The notes beneath the pieces were generated by a model. The model made no database searches and was not told the origin of the DNA. It worked only from the letters and a program-made list of their open reading frames with translations. A DNA stretch of 23,463 nucleotides from Rickettsiales bacterium (GTDB lineage: Bacteria > Pseudomonadota > Alphaproteobacteria > Rickettsiales > UBA1997). The position numbers were made by a program, and so were the translations under genes. Below are positions 1 to 7,527 of this stretch, piece by piece. The stretch's first letter is position 1. Each line of letters opens with the position of its first letter. The DNA lies in contig CANKYC010000007.1 of assembly GCA_947487845.1 (NCBI GenBank), forward strand, positions 1 through 23,463, given 5' to 3'.

Positions 1-1
1 T

Positions 2-1021
2 GAGCAAGCAAAAACAAAAGGAATTGCGCTAGAACTTTATTTGGCGCCTTCGGTTCAAATTCCAAACGGAGTTGCGTTTGAAAAAATTCAAGACCAACAA
101 ACATCGCCACAAAAGCAAAAACAAACTGCCCAAATTATTGTTAGCAACAACCCAAAAGAAGCTTTAAACAAATTAAAAAGAGTTGGTGATTGGGGCGCCG
201 AAGAAACAAAAGAGCCAGAAATCGAAATATTTGCCACAATTGACGTTGAAGATTTTTCTTATCAAGACTTGGTTGAAAAAACCGACTTTCAAATTAGCCA
301 AACTGGATTTTCAAATTTTACTAAAACCCAAAGCCAATTTTTAACCCAATTAAAAGATGGCAAAAAAATTGTTTTAAAAGGCGAGTTTTCGCCAGATTTA
401 TTGCAAATGCTCGAACCAATAATAACCAGCAAAGAACCAGAATTCGCGGGCATTGGCGAAAATTTAATTTTAATTATTGAAGACAAAAATTGCCAAAAGG
501 GCCAAACTTACGAACCGCTAAATTGGCTGGCGCAAGATGATTATGAAGTTGAGGTTTTTGAAGAAAGCCAGCAGCCAGAATTTACTGACCGACCTTTTTT
601 GGAAACAACTCCAAACCAAACAATCGATTTAAGCCAAAGCCAGCAAGAAGCCGCAGATTTTATCCAAGCAAGAAAAAACAATTTTGCGAATACTTTGAAC
701 CAAAACTCAATGGTTCGCCTAATTGGACATAGCGGCGTTGGCAAAAGTCGATTACTCAAAGAATTTGAAACCAACAATCAATTAACAACCGCAATTTATC
801 GCGAATTAAACGCCTTTGAAAATTGGGCAAACGACAATTCAGACAAAACCAAAATTCTTTTTATCGACGAATCAAATATCGAAGATCTTCATTTTACGAT
901 GTTTGCGCCGCTAAAAGATAAAATTGAAGGAGGCGAAACCAAAAAGATTTTTTACCAAGGAAAATTTTATGATTTGAACAAAAATCACAAAGTAGTTTTT
1001 GCCCAAAACCCCGCCAAATAA
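2..1021 (+). CDS. Tandem AAA+ (dynein/midasin-like) giant protein, 5'-partial segment ending at a premature stop
   Basis: The frame is open from base 2, so the gene begins outside the window; a TTG at 41 is only the first possible start inside it. Numbering from that TTG, there is a Walker A motif GHSGVGKS at residues 229-236 and a Walker B ILFIDES at 272-278 (D276, E277). A late segment reads VVFAQNPAK and then hits TAA. AAA+ proteins of the dynein/midasin type carry an NP-x-x-Y-G-G type segment at this place, after the sensor-1 strand, so the stop falls inside the ATPase fold. Upstream, residues about 97-150 (GKKIVLKGEFSPDLLQMLEP and following) look like the end of a further, degenerate AAA module. 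The family, known to me from Legionella and other intracellular bacteria, is usually very large with several AAA modules. The substrate is unknown. If translated, this product ends mid-domain and is probably inactive in that module. Confidence 0.7.
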   Translation, partial: EQAKTKGIALELYLAPSVQIPNGVAFEKIQDQQTSPQKQKQTAQIIVSNNPKEALNKLKRVGDWGAEETKEPEIEIFATIDVEDFSYQDLVEKTDFQISQTGFSNFTKTQSQFLTQLKDGKKIVLKGEFSPDLLQMLEPIITSKEPEFAGIGENLILIIEDKNCQKGQTYEPLNWLAQDDYEVEVFEESQQPEFTDRPFLETTPNQTIDLSQSQQEAADFIQARKNNFANTLNQNSMVRLIGHSGVGKSRLLKEFETNNQLTTAIYRELNAFENWANDNSDKTKILFIDESNIEDLHFTMFAPLKDKIEGGETKKIFYQGKFYDLNKNHKVVFAQNPAK

Positions 1022-2212
1022 GGTGGCGGAAGATTTGATCAAAAACTTTTTGACGATGGAAAAATTCCAGTAATTTACTTGCGCGATTTTTCTGCCAGCT
1101 ACATTTATGAAAAAATCTTGAAAAGCGCGATTTACGACCAATTGAGCGAAGAAATAAGAAACGAAAATCTTCCTGAAGAATTTTTTAAATATTTTGCAGA
1201 GCCGCTAATTAAAGAATATCAAAAATCTAACGCTAATAAAAAATCTGAAGAAGACTCCAACCAAGAAACGGTGCGCGAGTTGCAAGAAAAAATGCTACAA
1301 CTTGTTGAACAGGTTATTTTTGAAAGAGACGAACAAGCCCAAACTCCAAATTCTATTTCCAGTTTTATTTCTACCAATGCCACCAAAGAAGTTGAAGAAG
1401 CTTTAACCAACGCCATAAGCGTTCGACAAAAGCAACGCGAAGGAGTTTTTCCAAATAAAGCGGTTGGTTTAAATGGCGTTTTACTTGAAGGAGATTCTGG
1501 AGTTGGAAAAAGCGTTTTGATTGAAGCGGTTCTTTCCAGCAAAGGAATTAAGCCAGCAACCCCAGAAAATTCTGCTTCGGCAAGTGAGTCAAATTTGATG
1601 TTCTACAAAATCGACGCCAATTTGCCCTTAAATCAAAAAAAGCAAATTATCATCAAGGCTTTTGAAGAGGGAAACATTGTTTGGATTGACGAGATTAATT
1701 CTTGTATTGACGACGGATTAGAAAAAATTCTCAACGCCGCCCTAACTGGCGATCATCCCGAAGGAAAATCTACCGAAAACGTAAAACCGGGTTTCATGCT
1801 AATTTCTAGCGTAAATTCGGCTGGTTTAGAAGGTCGCTCAATTATTTCTCCGGCTTTGCGCCACAGAACAACTCAACCTCGCGTAAAAGGTTTAAAAGAA
1901 TATAAGGTCGAAGATTTAACCAAAATTATTTCGCATTGGATTTCTCAAGACGAAACTTTGCAGCAACATCAAAATCAAACCCAAAATCACCAAAAAATTG
2001 CTGAAAATTTTTTAAAATGCCTAAATTCAAACGGTGGCGAAAGGCTAAATTTGCGGATGTTAAAAAGTAATTTACCTAAAATTTTAACTAAATATGAAAA
2101 ATTTTTCAAAAGCCCGCCTAAAAATTCGACTTATCCCAGAGAAACACCACAAAACACTCATCCTCTTAGAGAAACCAAAACACCACAAAACTCTTATTGT
2201 AATATTTCTTAG
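1022..2212 (+). pseudogene. Downstream part of the same tandem AAA+ gene, cut off by in-frame TAA
   Basis: Directly after the TAA at 1019-1021 the same frame continues GGGRFDQKLFDDGKIP and stays open to TAG at 2210-2212. No frameshift is needed to join the halves. Re-initiation is possible at TTG 1079 or ATG 1292, but neither has a clear ribosome binding site. Counting from TTG 1079, the second AAA module has Walker A GDSGVGKS at residues 138-145, Walker B IVWIDEINS with D204 and E205, a sensor-1-like asparagine N246 in SSVNSAG, and possible finger arginines R261/R263. A short helical lid follows. The last 30 or so residues are low complexity and are encoded by two imperfect 30-bp direct repeats, so the natural C-terminus may be lost. 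Intact motifs after the stop suggest the mutation is recent, or that a second polypeptide is made. A sequencing error cannot be excluded. Confidence 0.65.
2138..2198. repeat. Two imperfect ~30-bp direct repeats at the 3' end of the AAA+ gene
   Basis: Copy 1 covers 2138-2167 and copy 2 covers 2168-2198. Both begin AGAGAAAC, share CACCACAAAAC and end in a T-rich CTCTT stretch; copy 2 has a few extra bases. They encode the repetitive tail RETPQNTHPLRETKTPQNS of the disrupted AAA+ protein. They look like non-coding repeat sequence that has become part of the frame rather than a selected protein repeat. Confidence 0.5.
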
Positions 2213-2227
2213 ACAAGCTCAGGGACA
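2208..2227 (+). repeat. Possible degenerate dispersed element (CTTxGACAAGCTCAGGGACA type)
   Basis: The sequence cttagacaagctcagggaca overlaps the TAG stop of the AAA+ gene. It resembles the short CTTCGACAAGCTCAG element that I know as a dispersed intergenic repeat in many bacterial genomes, with one altered and no missing position in the core. There is only one copy in this window, so its repeat status is inferred from memory. Confidence 0.3.
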
Positions 2228-2238
2228 TTGGTTGCATG

Positions 2239-2254
2239 TGATATATATATATCA
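2239..2254. repeat. Perfect 16-bp AT palindrome in the convergent gap
   Basis: The sequence tgatatatatatatca equals its own reverse complement. It lies between the ends of the AAA+ gene and clpB, which converge here. An AT-only stem of this sort is a weak terminator candidate at best. It may simply be a simple-sequence AT run. Confidence 0.45.
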
Positions 2255-2271
2255 AGATATGCCTCATAATT

Positions 2272-4854
2272 TTAGTAAAAAAAAGTTACACTAAACTCTA
2301 AATTTTCACCATTCGCTTTAATCACAATTGATTGACCATCTTGAATTTCGCCTTTCAAAATTTTTTCCGCCAAAGCATTTTCAATATCTTTTTGAATCAC
2401 TCGTTTCAACGGTCGAGCGCCATAAGTTGAACTGTAGCCTTTAGCTGCCAAATAATTTTCAGCTGTTTTATCAAGTTTAATTACAATATTTCTACCAACC
2501 AATCTTTTGGCGAGCCTTGCAAATTGTACTTCGACAATGGCTTGCATATTTTTGCGACTAAGTTTGTTAAATAAAATTATCTCATCCAAACGATTCAAAA
2601 ATTCAGGCCTAAAATGCCCGCGAACCACTTCCATCACTTGATTTTCAACGGTTTTAACATCTTGATCTTCATCGAGATCAGTCAAAAACTGCGAGCCTAA
2701 ATTTGAAGTTAAAATAATTATCGTGTTAGAAAAATTAACAATGTGACCCTGCCCGTCTGTAAGTCTGCCGTCATCTAAAACTTGCAGTAAAATATTAAAA
2801 ACATCGTGATGCGCTTTTTCCACTTCATCAAATAAAATCACCTGATAAGGACGGCGACGCACACTTTCAGTTAAAACGCCACCTTGCTCAAAACCAACAT
2901 AACCGGGAGGTGCGCCAATCAACCTTGCAACCGCATGCTTTTCCATAAATTCACTCATATCAACGCGCAACATTGCAGAATCGTCATCGAAAATAAATTC
3001 AGCCAATGCTTTAGAAAGTTCAGTTTTTCCAACCCCCGTTGGCCCTAAAAACAAGAATGAACCAATCGGGCGATTTGCTTCCTGCAAACCAGCGCGTGAA
3101 CGACGTACAGCGCTTGAAATTGCGTGAAGCGCATCATCTTGACCAATTACTCTTTGGCGCAATAAATCTTCCATTTTTAGCAATTTTTCTTTTTCGCCGG
3201 AAAGCAATTTATCCAAAGGAATTCCGGTTACTTTCGCAATAATTGCCGCAATATCATCTTCTGAAACTGATTCACGAATCATGCTTTGCGACACAGATGT
3301 TTCTAATGCTAATTGCTCTTTTTGTAATTCCGGAATTGTGCCATAAGTTAGCTCGCCCGCTTTAGTTAAATTGCCTTCGCGCTGCGCTTTTTCGAGTTCA
3401 AATTTACTATGTTCAATTTTGCTTTTAAGTTCGTTAATTTTAGTGCGCTTCATTTTTTCCGCCTGCCATAAAGTGGCGATTTCGGAAGATTTTTTTTCTA
3501 AATTTTTTAATTCCCCAGTAATTTTTTCTAAACGATCTTTAGAAGCTTTATCATCTTCTTTTTTCAAGGCTTCGGCTTCAATTTTTAACTGAATAATTTT
3601 ACGATCCATTTCGTCAAGTTCAGTTGGTTTAGAATCGAGTTCAATTTTTAAACTGCTCGCCGCTTCATCAATTAAATCAATTGCTTTGTCGGGCAAAAAA
3701 CGATCAGTAATATAGCGATCCGACATTGTGGCTGCTGCAACCAAAGCTGAATCTTTAATTTTGATTCCGTGGTGAACTTCGTATTTTTCTTTAATGCCGC
3801 GTAGAATTGAAATTGTGTCTTCAACGCTTGGTTCTTCAGTATAAACTGGCTGAAAACGGCGTGCCAAAGCAGCATCTTTTTCAATATATTGACGATATTC
3901 ATCAAGAGTTGTTGCGCCAATACAATGAAGCGTTCCGCGCGCTAAAGCTGGTTTTAATAAATTTGAAGCATCCATCGCGCCATCAGTTTTTCCAGCACCA
4001 ACCAGCAAATGTAATTCGTCAATAAAAAGCACAACTTCGTCATTACTTTCCACTTCGTTTAAAACCGCTTTTAAACGCTCTTCAAATTCACCACGAAACT
4101 TGGCGCCCGCAATTAACGCGCCCATATCAAGCGCCATTAGTTTTTTATTTTTTAAACTTTCTGGAACATCGCCATTTACAATTCTTTGCGCCAAACCCTC
4201 AACTATCGCGGTTTTACCAACTCCCGGTTGACCAATTAAAACGGGATTATTTTTGGTGCGACGCGACAAAACTTGCATCGCGCGGCGAATTTCTTCATCG
4301 CGCCCAATCACAGGATCAATCTTTCCTTCGCGAGCTTTTTTGGTTAAGTCTTGGGCATATTTTTCAAGTGCTTGATAGGTTGTTTCAGCGGAAGCGGAAT
4401 TAGCTTTTTTGCCGCCACGAATTTTTTGAATTGCAGTTCGAAGCGCTGTAACACTAACTCCAGCAACTTTTAAAGCTTTTGCGGCTTCATTTTTTTCATC
4501 TTCTAAAATTGCCTGTAAAATTCGCTCAACAGTTACGAATTGATCAGAATTTTGATCGGCTAATTTTTCTGCCAAAAGCAAGACGCGCGCTAATTCCTGC
4601 GACATTGAAATATTTCCAGCGCCACTTCCTTCAACTTTTGAAATTGCGTTTAAAATTCTCTGACTTTCAGCTTTTAAAATTTCAACATTGCCGTCACAAA
4701 AAGTGACTAATTTTTGTGTCAATCCATCTTGATCTGATAACATTGCCACAAGCAAATGTTCGGGCAAAAGTTTTTGATTTGAATTTGCTAGAGATAATGT
4801 TTGCGCCGTTTGCAAAAGGCTTTGTGTTTTTTCAGTGTAGCGATCCAGATTCAT
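2272..4854 (-). CDS. clpB: ATP-dependent disaggregase ClpB (Hsp100)
   Basis: ClpB is a cytosolic hexameric AAA+ chaperone that threads proteins out of aggregates together with DnaK/DnaJ/GrpE. The 860-residue length is typical. Order of parts: double Clp N-domain (1-145), first AAA module with Walker A GQPGVGKT (208-215) and Walker B VVLFIDE (274-280), pore-loop KFRGEFEER (phenylalanine at 253 where tyrosine is usual), long coiled-coil M-domain (about 405-525) that separates ClpB from ClpA/ClpC, and second AAA module with Walker A GPTGVGKT (604-611) and Walker B VILFDEVEKAH. The start ATG is preceded by AGG about 8 bases upstream. Only 36 bp separate it from the folK stop, so it is probably read through from gmd-folK or from a promoter inside folK. 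I could not identify a heat-shock promoter. The last residues (VTFFY) come from an A/T-rich run that may have shifted the original end slightly. Confidence 0.98.
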   Translation of the reverse strand: MNLDRYTEKTQSLLQTAQTLSLANSNQKLLPEHLLVAMLSDQDGLTQKLVTFCDGNVEILKAESQRILNAISKVEGSGAGNISMSQELARVLLLAEKLADQNSDQFVTVERILQAILEDEKNEAAKALKVAGVSVTALRTAIQKIRGGKKANSASAETTYQALEKYAQDLTKKAREGKIDPVIGRDEEIRRAMQVLSRRTKNNPVLIGQPGVGKTAIVEGLAQRIVNGDVPESLKNKKLMALDMGALIAGAKFRGEFEERLKAVLNEVESNDEVVLFIDELHLLVGAGKTDGAMDASNLLKPALARGTLHCIGATTLDEYRQYIEKDAALARRFQPVYTEEPSVEDTISILRGIKEKYEVHHGIKIKDSALVAAATMSDRYITDRFLPDKAIDLIDEAASSLKIELDSKPTELDEMDRKIIQLKIEAEALKKEDDKASKDRLEKITGELKNLEKKSSEIATLWQAEKMKRTKINELKSKIEHSKFELEKAQREGNLTKAGELTYGTIPELQKEQLALETSVSQSMIRESVSEDDIAAIIAKVTGIPLDKLLSGEKEKLLKMEDLLRQRVIGQDDALHAISSAVRRSRAGLQEANRPIGSFLFLGPTGVGKTELSKALAEFIFDDDSAMLRVDMSEFMEKHAVARLIGAPPGYVGFEQGGVLTESVRRRPYQVILFDEVEKAHHDVFNILLQVLDDGRLTDGQGHIVNFSNTIIILTSNLGSQFLTDLDEDQDVKTVENQVMEVVRGHFRPEFLNRLDEIILFNKLSRKNMQAIVEVQFARLAKRLVGRNIVIKLDKTAENYLAAKGYSSTYGARPLKRVIQKDIENALAEKILKGEIQDGQSIVIKANGENLEFSVTFFY

Positions 4855-4890
4855 AAAATTACCTATTTTAAATAATTAACTTACAAATTT

Positions 4891-5352
4891 TTAGATAGTA
4901 AATTGGCGGATTTTTTTCAATAATTGACCTTCGATTTCTTCAACAGTTTTAACAAAAAAATCACGCTCAAATAAGCCGAGATGAGGAATTATTAATTTTT
5001 CTTCGATGTTAATTTTTAGATCTTCAATTGCCAAAATATCAATGTCAATCTCACGCGGTGACCATCTTTGCGACTCTTTTCGTCCTAATTTTTTTTCAAT
5101 TTTTTTAACTATTTCTAAAATTTTTTCCGGCGCAAATTTTTCCAAATCAATGTCGGCAGAAAGTGCGATATTATAAAATTCTACATCCCATTCTTGTGGT
5201 GAATTTGGCAAAAGCATTGCCGGATTTTTAAAAATATTTGATCTTTTTGGTGAAGTTAAAAATAACTCTAAAGTCAATTCTCGAATAGCTTCGTCAAGGT
5301 AAAAATTTTTGTCACCTAAATTTGATCCGATGCCAAAAATTATACGCTTCAT
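4891..5352 (-). CDS. folK: 2-amino-4-hydroxy-6-hydroxymethyldihydropteridine pyrophosphokinase (HPPK)
   Basis: HPPK transfers pyrophosphate from ATP to 6-hydroxymethyl-7,8-dihydropterin, the step before dihydropteroate synthase in folate synthesis, in the cytosol. At 153 residues the length is normal. The N-terminus has the family's GIGSNLGDK motif (residues 7-15). The HPPK signature RWSPREIDIDIL starts at R96, with D103 and D105 at the places of the two magnesium-binding aspartates. FYNIALS (59-65) matches the family's F-x-N-x-x-x core. There is no clear Shine-Dalgarno sequence before the ATG. It lies between gmd and clpB on the same strand, separated from gmd by the inverted-repeat element. 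No other folate gene is in the window, so folP or other pathway genes must be elsewhere if the route is complete. Confidence 0.93.
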   Translation of the reverse strand: MKRIIFGIGSNLGDKNFYLDEAIRELTLELFLTSPKRSNIFKNPAMLLPNSPQEWDVEFYNIALSADIDLEKFAPEKILEIVKKIEKKLGRKESQRWSPREIDIDILAIEDLKINIEEKLIIPHLGLFERDFFVKTVEEIEGQLLKKIRQFTI

Positions 5353-5376
5353 TTATGTTTTTAATTTGATTTGAGT

Positions 5377-5530
5377 CCGAGCGGACCCCGTCGTGAAGAC
5401 GGGGTGACAGTTTAAAAGCTAGATACGTTTAAAAGCTAGATATGTTTAAAAGCTAGATATGTTTAAAAGTAGATACAGTTTAAAAAGCTAGATAGATTGT
5501 CACCCCGTCTTCACGACGGGGTCCGCTCGG
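5377..5530. repeat. REPIN/MITE-like element: 33-bp inverted arms around five 17-bp tandem repeats
   Basis: Bases 5377-5409 and 5498-5530 are perfect reverse complements over 33 bp. Each arm is itself a palindrome, accccgtc-gtgaa-gacggggt, able to form an 8-bp stem with a 5-base loop. The 88-bp centre is AT-rich and holds five copies of gtttaaaagctagatay: 5410-5426, 5427-5443, 5444-5460, 5461-5476 (one base short) and 5478-5494 (slightly changed). The arms are far more G+C-rich than the genes around them. Two inverted REP-type hairpins around a spacer is the layout of a REPIN, a non-autonomous element moved by a RAYT transposase; a short-inverted-repeat MITE is the alternative. No transposase and no clear target duplication are visible. 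It sits between the gmd stop and the folK start and could also affect read-through. Confidence 0.85.
5410..5494. repeat. Tandem array of five ~17-bp AT-rich units inside the inverted-repeat element
   Basis: The unit is gtttaaaagctagatay. Copies 1-3 differ only in the last base (c, t, t), copy 4 lacks one c, and copy 5 has one added a and follows a single extra base. Near-identity of neighbouring copies points to recent expansion by slippage. Copy number may vary between strains. Confidence 0.85.
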
Positions 5531-5548
5531 GTTTAATAAAAGAAATAA

Positions 5549-6538
5549 CTAAAGCTTAATTCCTACTTTTTCTAAATCAGATTCTACCATCATTTTAACC
5601 AGTCCTTTGAAATCAACTTTCGGCTTCCAGCCAAGTTTTTGGCGCGCTTTAGTTGAATCACCAATCAGCAAATCGACTTCTGCGGGACGAAAATATTTTT
5701 CGCTAATTTCCACATGTTTTTTCCAATCTAAGCCAACTAATCCAAATGATTCATCCAAAAATTCTTTTACTGAATAAGTTTCGCCAGTTGCAATAACATA
5801 ATCATCAGCTTCATCTTGCTGAAGCATCATCCACATTGCCTCAACATAATCGCCGGCAAAACCCCAATCGCGTTTGGCATCAAGATTTCCTAAATAAATT
5901 TTGTCAATTTTTTTAGACATAATATCAGCAAGACCACGAGTGATTTTTCTGGTTACAAAAGTTTCGCCTCTTCTAGGAGATTCGTGGTTAAACAAAATTC
6001 CGCTGCAAGCATAAATTCCATAACTTTCGCGATAATTTACAGTAAGCCAGTGCGAGTAAAGCTTGGCGCAAGCGTAAGGGCTGCGCGGATAAAATGGAGT
6101 GGATTCGCTTTGAGGAATTGCCTGAACTTTTCCAAACATTTCACTTGATGAAGCTTGATAGAATTTGGTGCTAATACGAGTATCTTTAATGGCATCGAGA
6201 ATTCGGCAAGTACCGGTTGCATCTACATCGGTAGTATATTCAGGAATGTCAAAACTTACTTTTACATGGCTTTGCGCCGCCAAATTATAAACTTCGTCCG
6301 GCGTAATTTTTTCAAGTAAACGAGACATATTTGAAGCATCTGCCAAATCACCATAATGTAAGAAAAGCTTAACAGCGGAAATTTTTGGGTCAGTATAAAG
6401 ATGGTCGATACGACCAGTATTAAAACTGCTGGAACGCCTAATAACACCGTGAACTTCATAACCTTTTGCAAGCAAAAGTTCGGTTAAATATGATCCATCT
6501 TGACCAGTAATTCCGGTGATTAACGCTTTTTTAGTCAT
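5549..6538 (-). CDS. gmd: GDP-mannose 4,6-dehydratase
   Basis: This cytosolic short-chain dehydrogenase/reductase converts GDP-mannose to GDP-4-keto-6-deoxymannose, precursor of GDP-fucose, GDP-rhamnose or GDP-perosamine for surface glycans. The NADP-binding motif GITGQDGS is at residues 9-16, close to the N-terminus as usual. SSSEMFGK (130-137) holds the catalytic Ser/Glu segment, and YACAK gives the Y155-K159 catalytic pair. FNHESPRRGETFVTRKI is typical of Gmd rather than other sugar-nucleotide dehydratases. The length of 329 is slightly shorter than many family members. The gene ends TAG. No GDP-fucose synthase or other second-step enzyme lies beside it, so the final sugar cannot be told from this window. 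It is transcribed away from sdhC, toward folK and clpB. Confidence 0.95.
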   Translation of the reverse strand: MTKKALITGITGQDGSYLTELLLAKGYEVHGVIRRSSSFNTGRIDHLYTDPKISAVKLFLHYGDLADASNMSRLLEKITPDEVYNLAAQSHVKVSFDIPEYTTDVDATGTCRILDAIKDTRISTKFYQASSSEMFGKVQAIPQSESTPFYPRSPYACAKLYSHWLTVNYRESYGIYACSGILFNHESPRRGETFVTRKITRGLADIMSKKIDKIYLGNLDAKRDWGFAGDYVEAMWMMLQQDEADDYVIATGETYSVKEFLDESFGLVGLDWKKHVEISEKYFRPAEVDLLIGDSTKARQKLGWKPKVDFKGLVKMMVESDLEKVGIKL

Positions 6539-6591
6539 GTTGATTATTTTTGATTTTGAAAAGAAATTTTATTTTTAAATAGCGAACTTCC

Positions 6592-6618
6592 TTGATGCAA
6601 GAATTTTGATGCTATAAT
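6592..6618 (+). promoter_or_regulatory. Extended -10 promoter candidate for the sdh operon
   Basis: TATAAT at 6613-6618 is a perfect -10 box, and the TGC just before it (6610-6612) gives the extended -10 form TGnTATAAT. A -35-like TTGATG is at 6592-6597, with a 15-base spacer that is short but tolerated with an extended -10. It lies in the 187-bp gap between divergent gmd and sdhC. Transcription would start near 6625 and leave a leader of about 100 bases before sdhC, in which I see no known riboswitch. No clear gmd promoter was picked out on the other strand. Confidence 0.6.
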
Positions 6619-6725
6619 TGCTTTCAATCACAATAAATTTCACGCAAATTTTTGTTGTAAAGATTGAGCGAACTTTTTAACTTAATCTCCATCTCGTTTT
6701 GACGTAAATAAATTATCCTTACATA

Positions 6726-7148
6726 ATGACAGAAAAGAAATCCGGTTCACAAAGACCAACCTCTCCACATTTGCAAATTTACAAATGGAATGTTTCTTCT
6801 TTGGGCTCAATCATGCATCGCTTGACCGGCGTGATGCTTTACTTCTCAATCATTGCCATTTCTTGGTATATCGTTTATTACACTTACCAAATCAATATCG
6901 CCGAATCTTCTGAAACCTGCGATTGTCCGATGAATGAAATTATTAACGATATTTTTGCTCTGGCCGGAATTGCCGTAACTTTCGCTCTTTACTATCACTT
7001 CTGCAATGGCATCCGCCATTTATTCTGGGATATGGGCAAAGGTTTTGAAAAATCGACCGTCAAAAAAACTGGACTTCTAACTATAGCTCTTTCATTGATT
7101 TTTACCGCACTAACAGTTGGCGCAACTCTTTACCTAAAATATTTCTAA
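6726..7148 (+). CDS. sdhC: Succinate dehydrogenase cytochrome b556 subunit
   Basis: SdhC is one of two membrane anchors of complex II and helps bind haem b and ubiquinone in the inner membrane. The 140-residue protein opens with the family's RPTSPHLQIYKW segment (10-21). SIMHRLTGV supplies S28 and R32, matching the quinone-site Ser/Arg of the E. coli protein. HFCNGIRHLFWD contains H91, matching the axial haem histidine. Three membrane helices are evident (about 30-52, 75-98, 113-137). It is first in the sdhCDAB run; sdhD starts 4 bases after its stop. No Shine-Dalgarno sequence is apparent. The stretch between helices 1 and 2 with two nearby cysteines (CDCP, 65-68) is unusual, but its meaning is unknown. 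Confidence 0.96.
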   Translation: MTEKKSGSQRPTSPHLQIYKWNVSSLGSIMHRLTGVMLYFSIIAISWYIVYYTYQINIAESSETCDCPMNEIINDIFALAGIAVTFALYYHFCNGIRHLFWDMGKGFEKSTVKKTGLLTIALSLIFTALTVGATLYLKYF

Positions 7149-7152
7149 ACTT

Positions 7153-7515
7153 ATGAATAAAATTAAAATTGCCCCTTCAACCAAAAGCGGCTCACATCAC
7201 TGGCTGATGCAAAGAATTTCGGCAATCGCCCTAATTCCATTAATTTTCTGGTTAGTTCTTTCATTCACACAAATCGTTGAAGATCCTCAAGGTTATTTAC
7301 CTGTTTTCTTCGCTTACCCACTTAACGCTGTGTTGGGAATTTTATTAATTACAACATCGCTTTACCACGGCGCTTTGGGACTTCGAGTTGTTATCGAAGA
7401 TTACATTCCAAACAAAACCAAAATGCATTTTTACATCATGCTGGTAAATTTTATTTCGATCGTAACCTCTGTAGCGGTGGTTATATCAATTATTAGACTT
7501 CACTTAATTGGATAA
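7153..7515 (+). CDS. sdhD: Succinate dehydrogenase hydrophobic membrane anchor subunit
   Basis: SdhD is the second membrane anchor of complex II. The 120-residue protein starts with a short soluble part (GSHHWLMQRISAIAL) followed by three hydrophobic helices (about 20-40, 53-80, 92-116). YHGALGLRVVIEDYI at 71-85 carries H72, at the place of the second haem ligand, and the D83-Y84 pair that lines the quinone site in relatives. It is located between sdhC and sdhA, which settles its identity despite the low conservation of this family. Confidence 0.95.
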   Translation: MNKIKIAPSTKSGSHHWLMQRISAIALIPLIFWLVLSFTQIVEDPQGYLPVFFAYPLNAVLGILLITTSLYHGALGLRVVIEDYIPNKTKMHFYIMLVNFISIVTSVAVVISIIRLHLIG

Positions 7516-7527
7516 TATTTAAAAAAA

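Noticed and set aside
1019..1021. Recoded stop (selenocysteine, pyrrolysine or altered code)
   Set aside because: Selenocysteine uses TGA and pyrrolysine TAG, while this codon is TAA. TAA is the ordinary terminator of most genes in this window, so reassignment does not fit.
2094..2294. Small open frame ending FLRQAQGHWLHV
   Set aside because: It overlaps the AAA+ gene end and a repeat-like sequence; such translated strings are typical of dispersed intergenic repeats rather than genes.
5410..5494. CRISPR array
   Set aside because: The repeats are directly tandem with no unique spacers, and no cas gene is nearby.
5377..5530. Ordinary Rho-independent terminator for gmd
   Set aside because: The hairpin arms are not followed by a T tract on the minus strand, and the two-arm structure with a tandem core is much larger than a terminator. 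A side effect on read-through remains possible.
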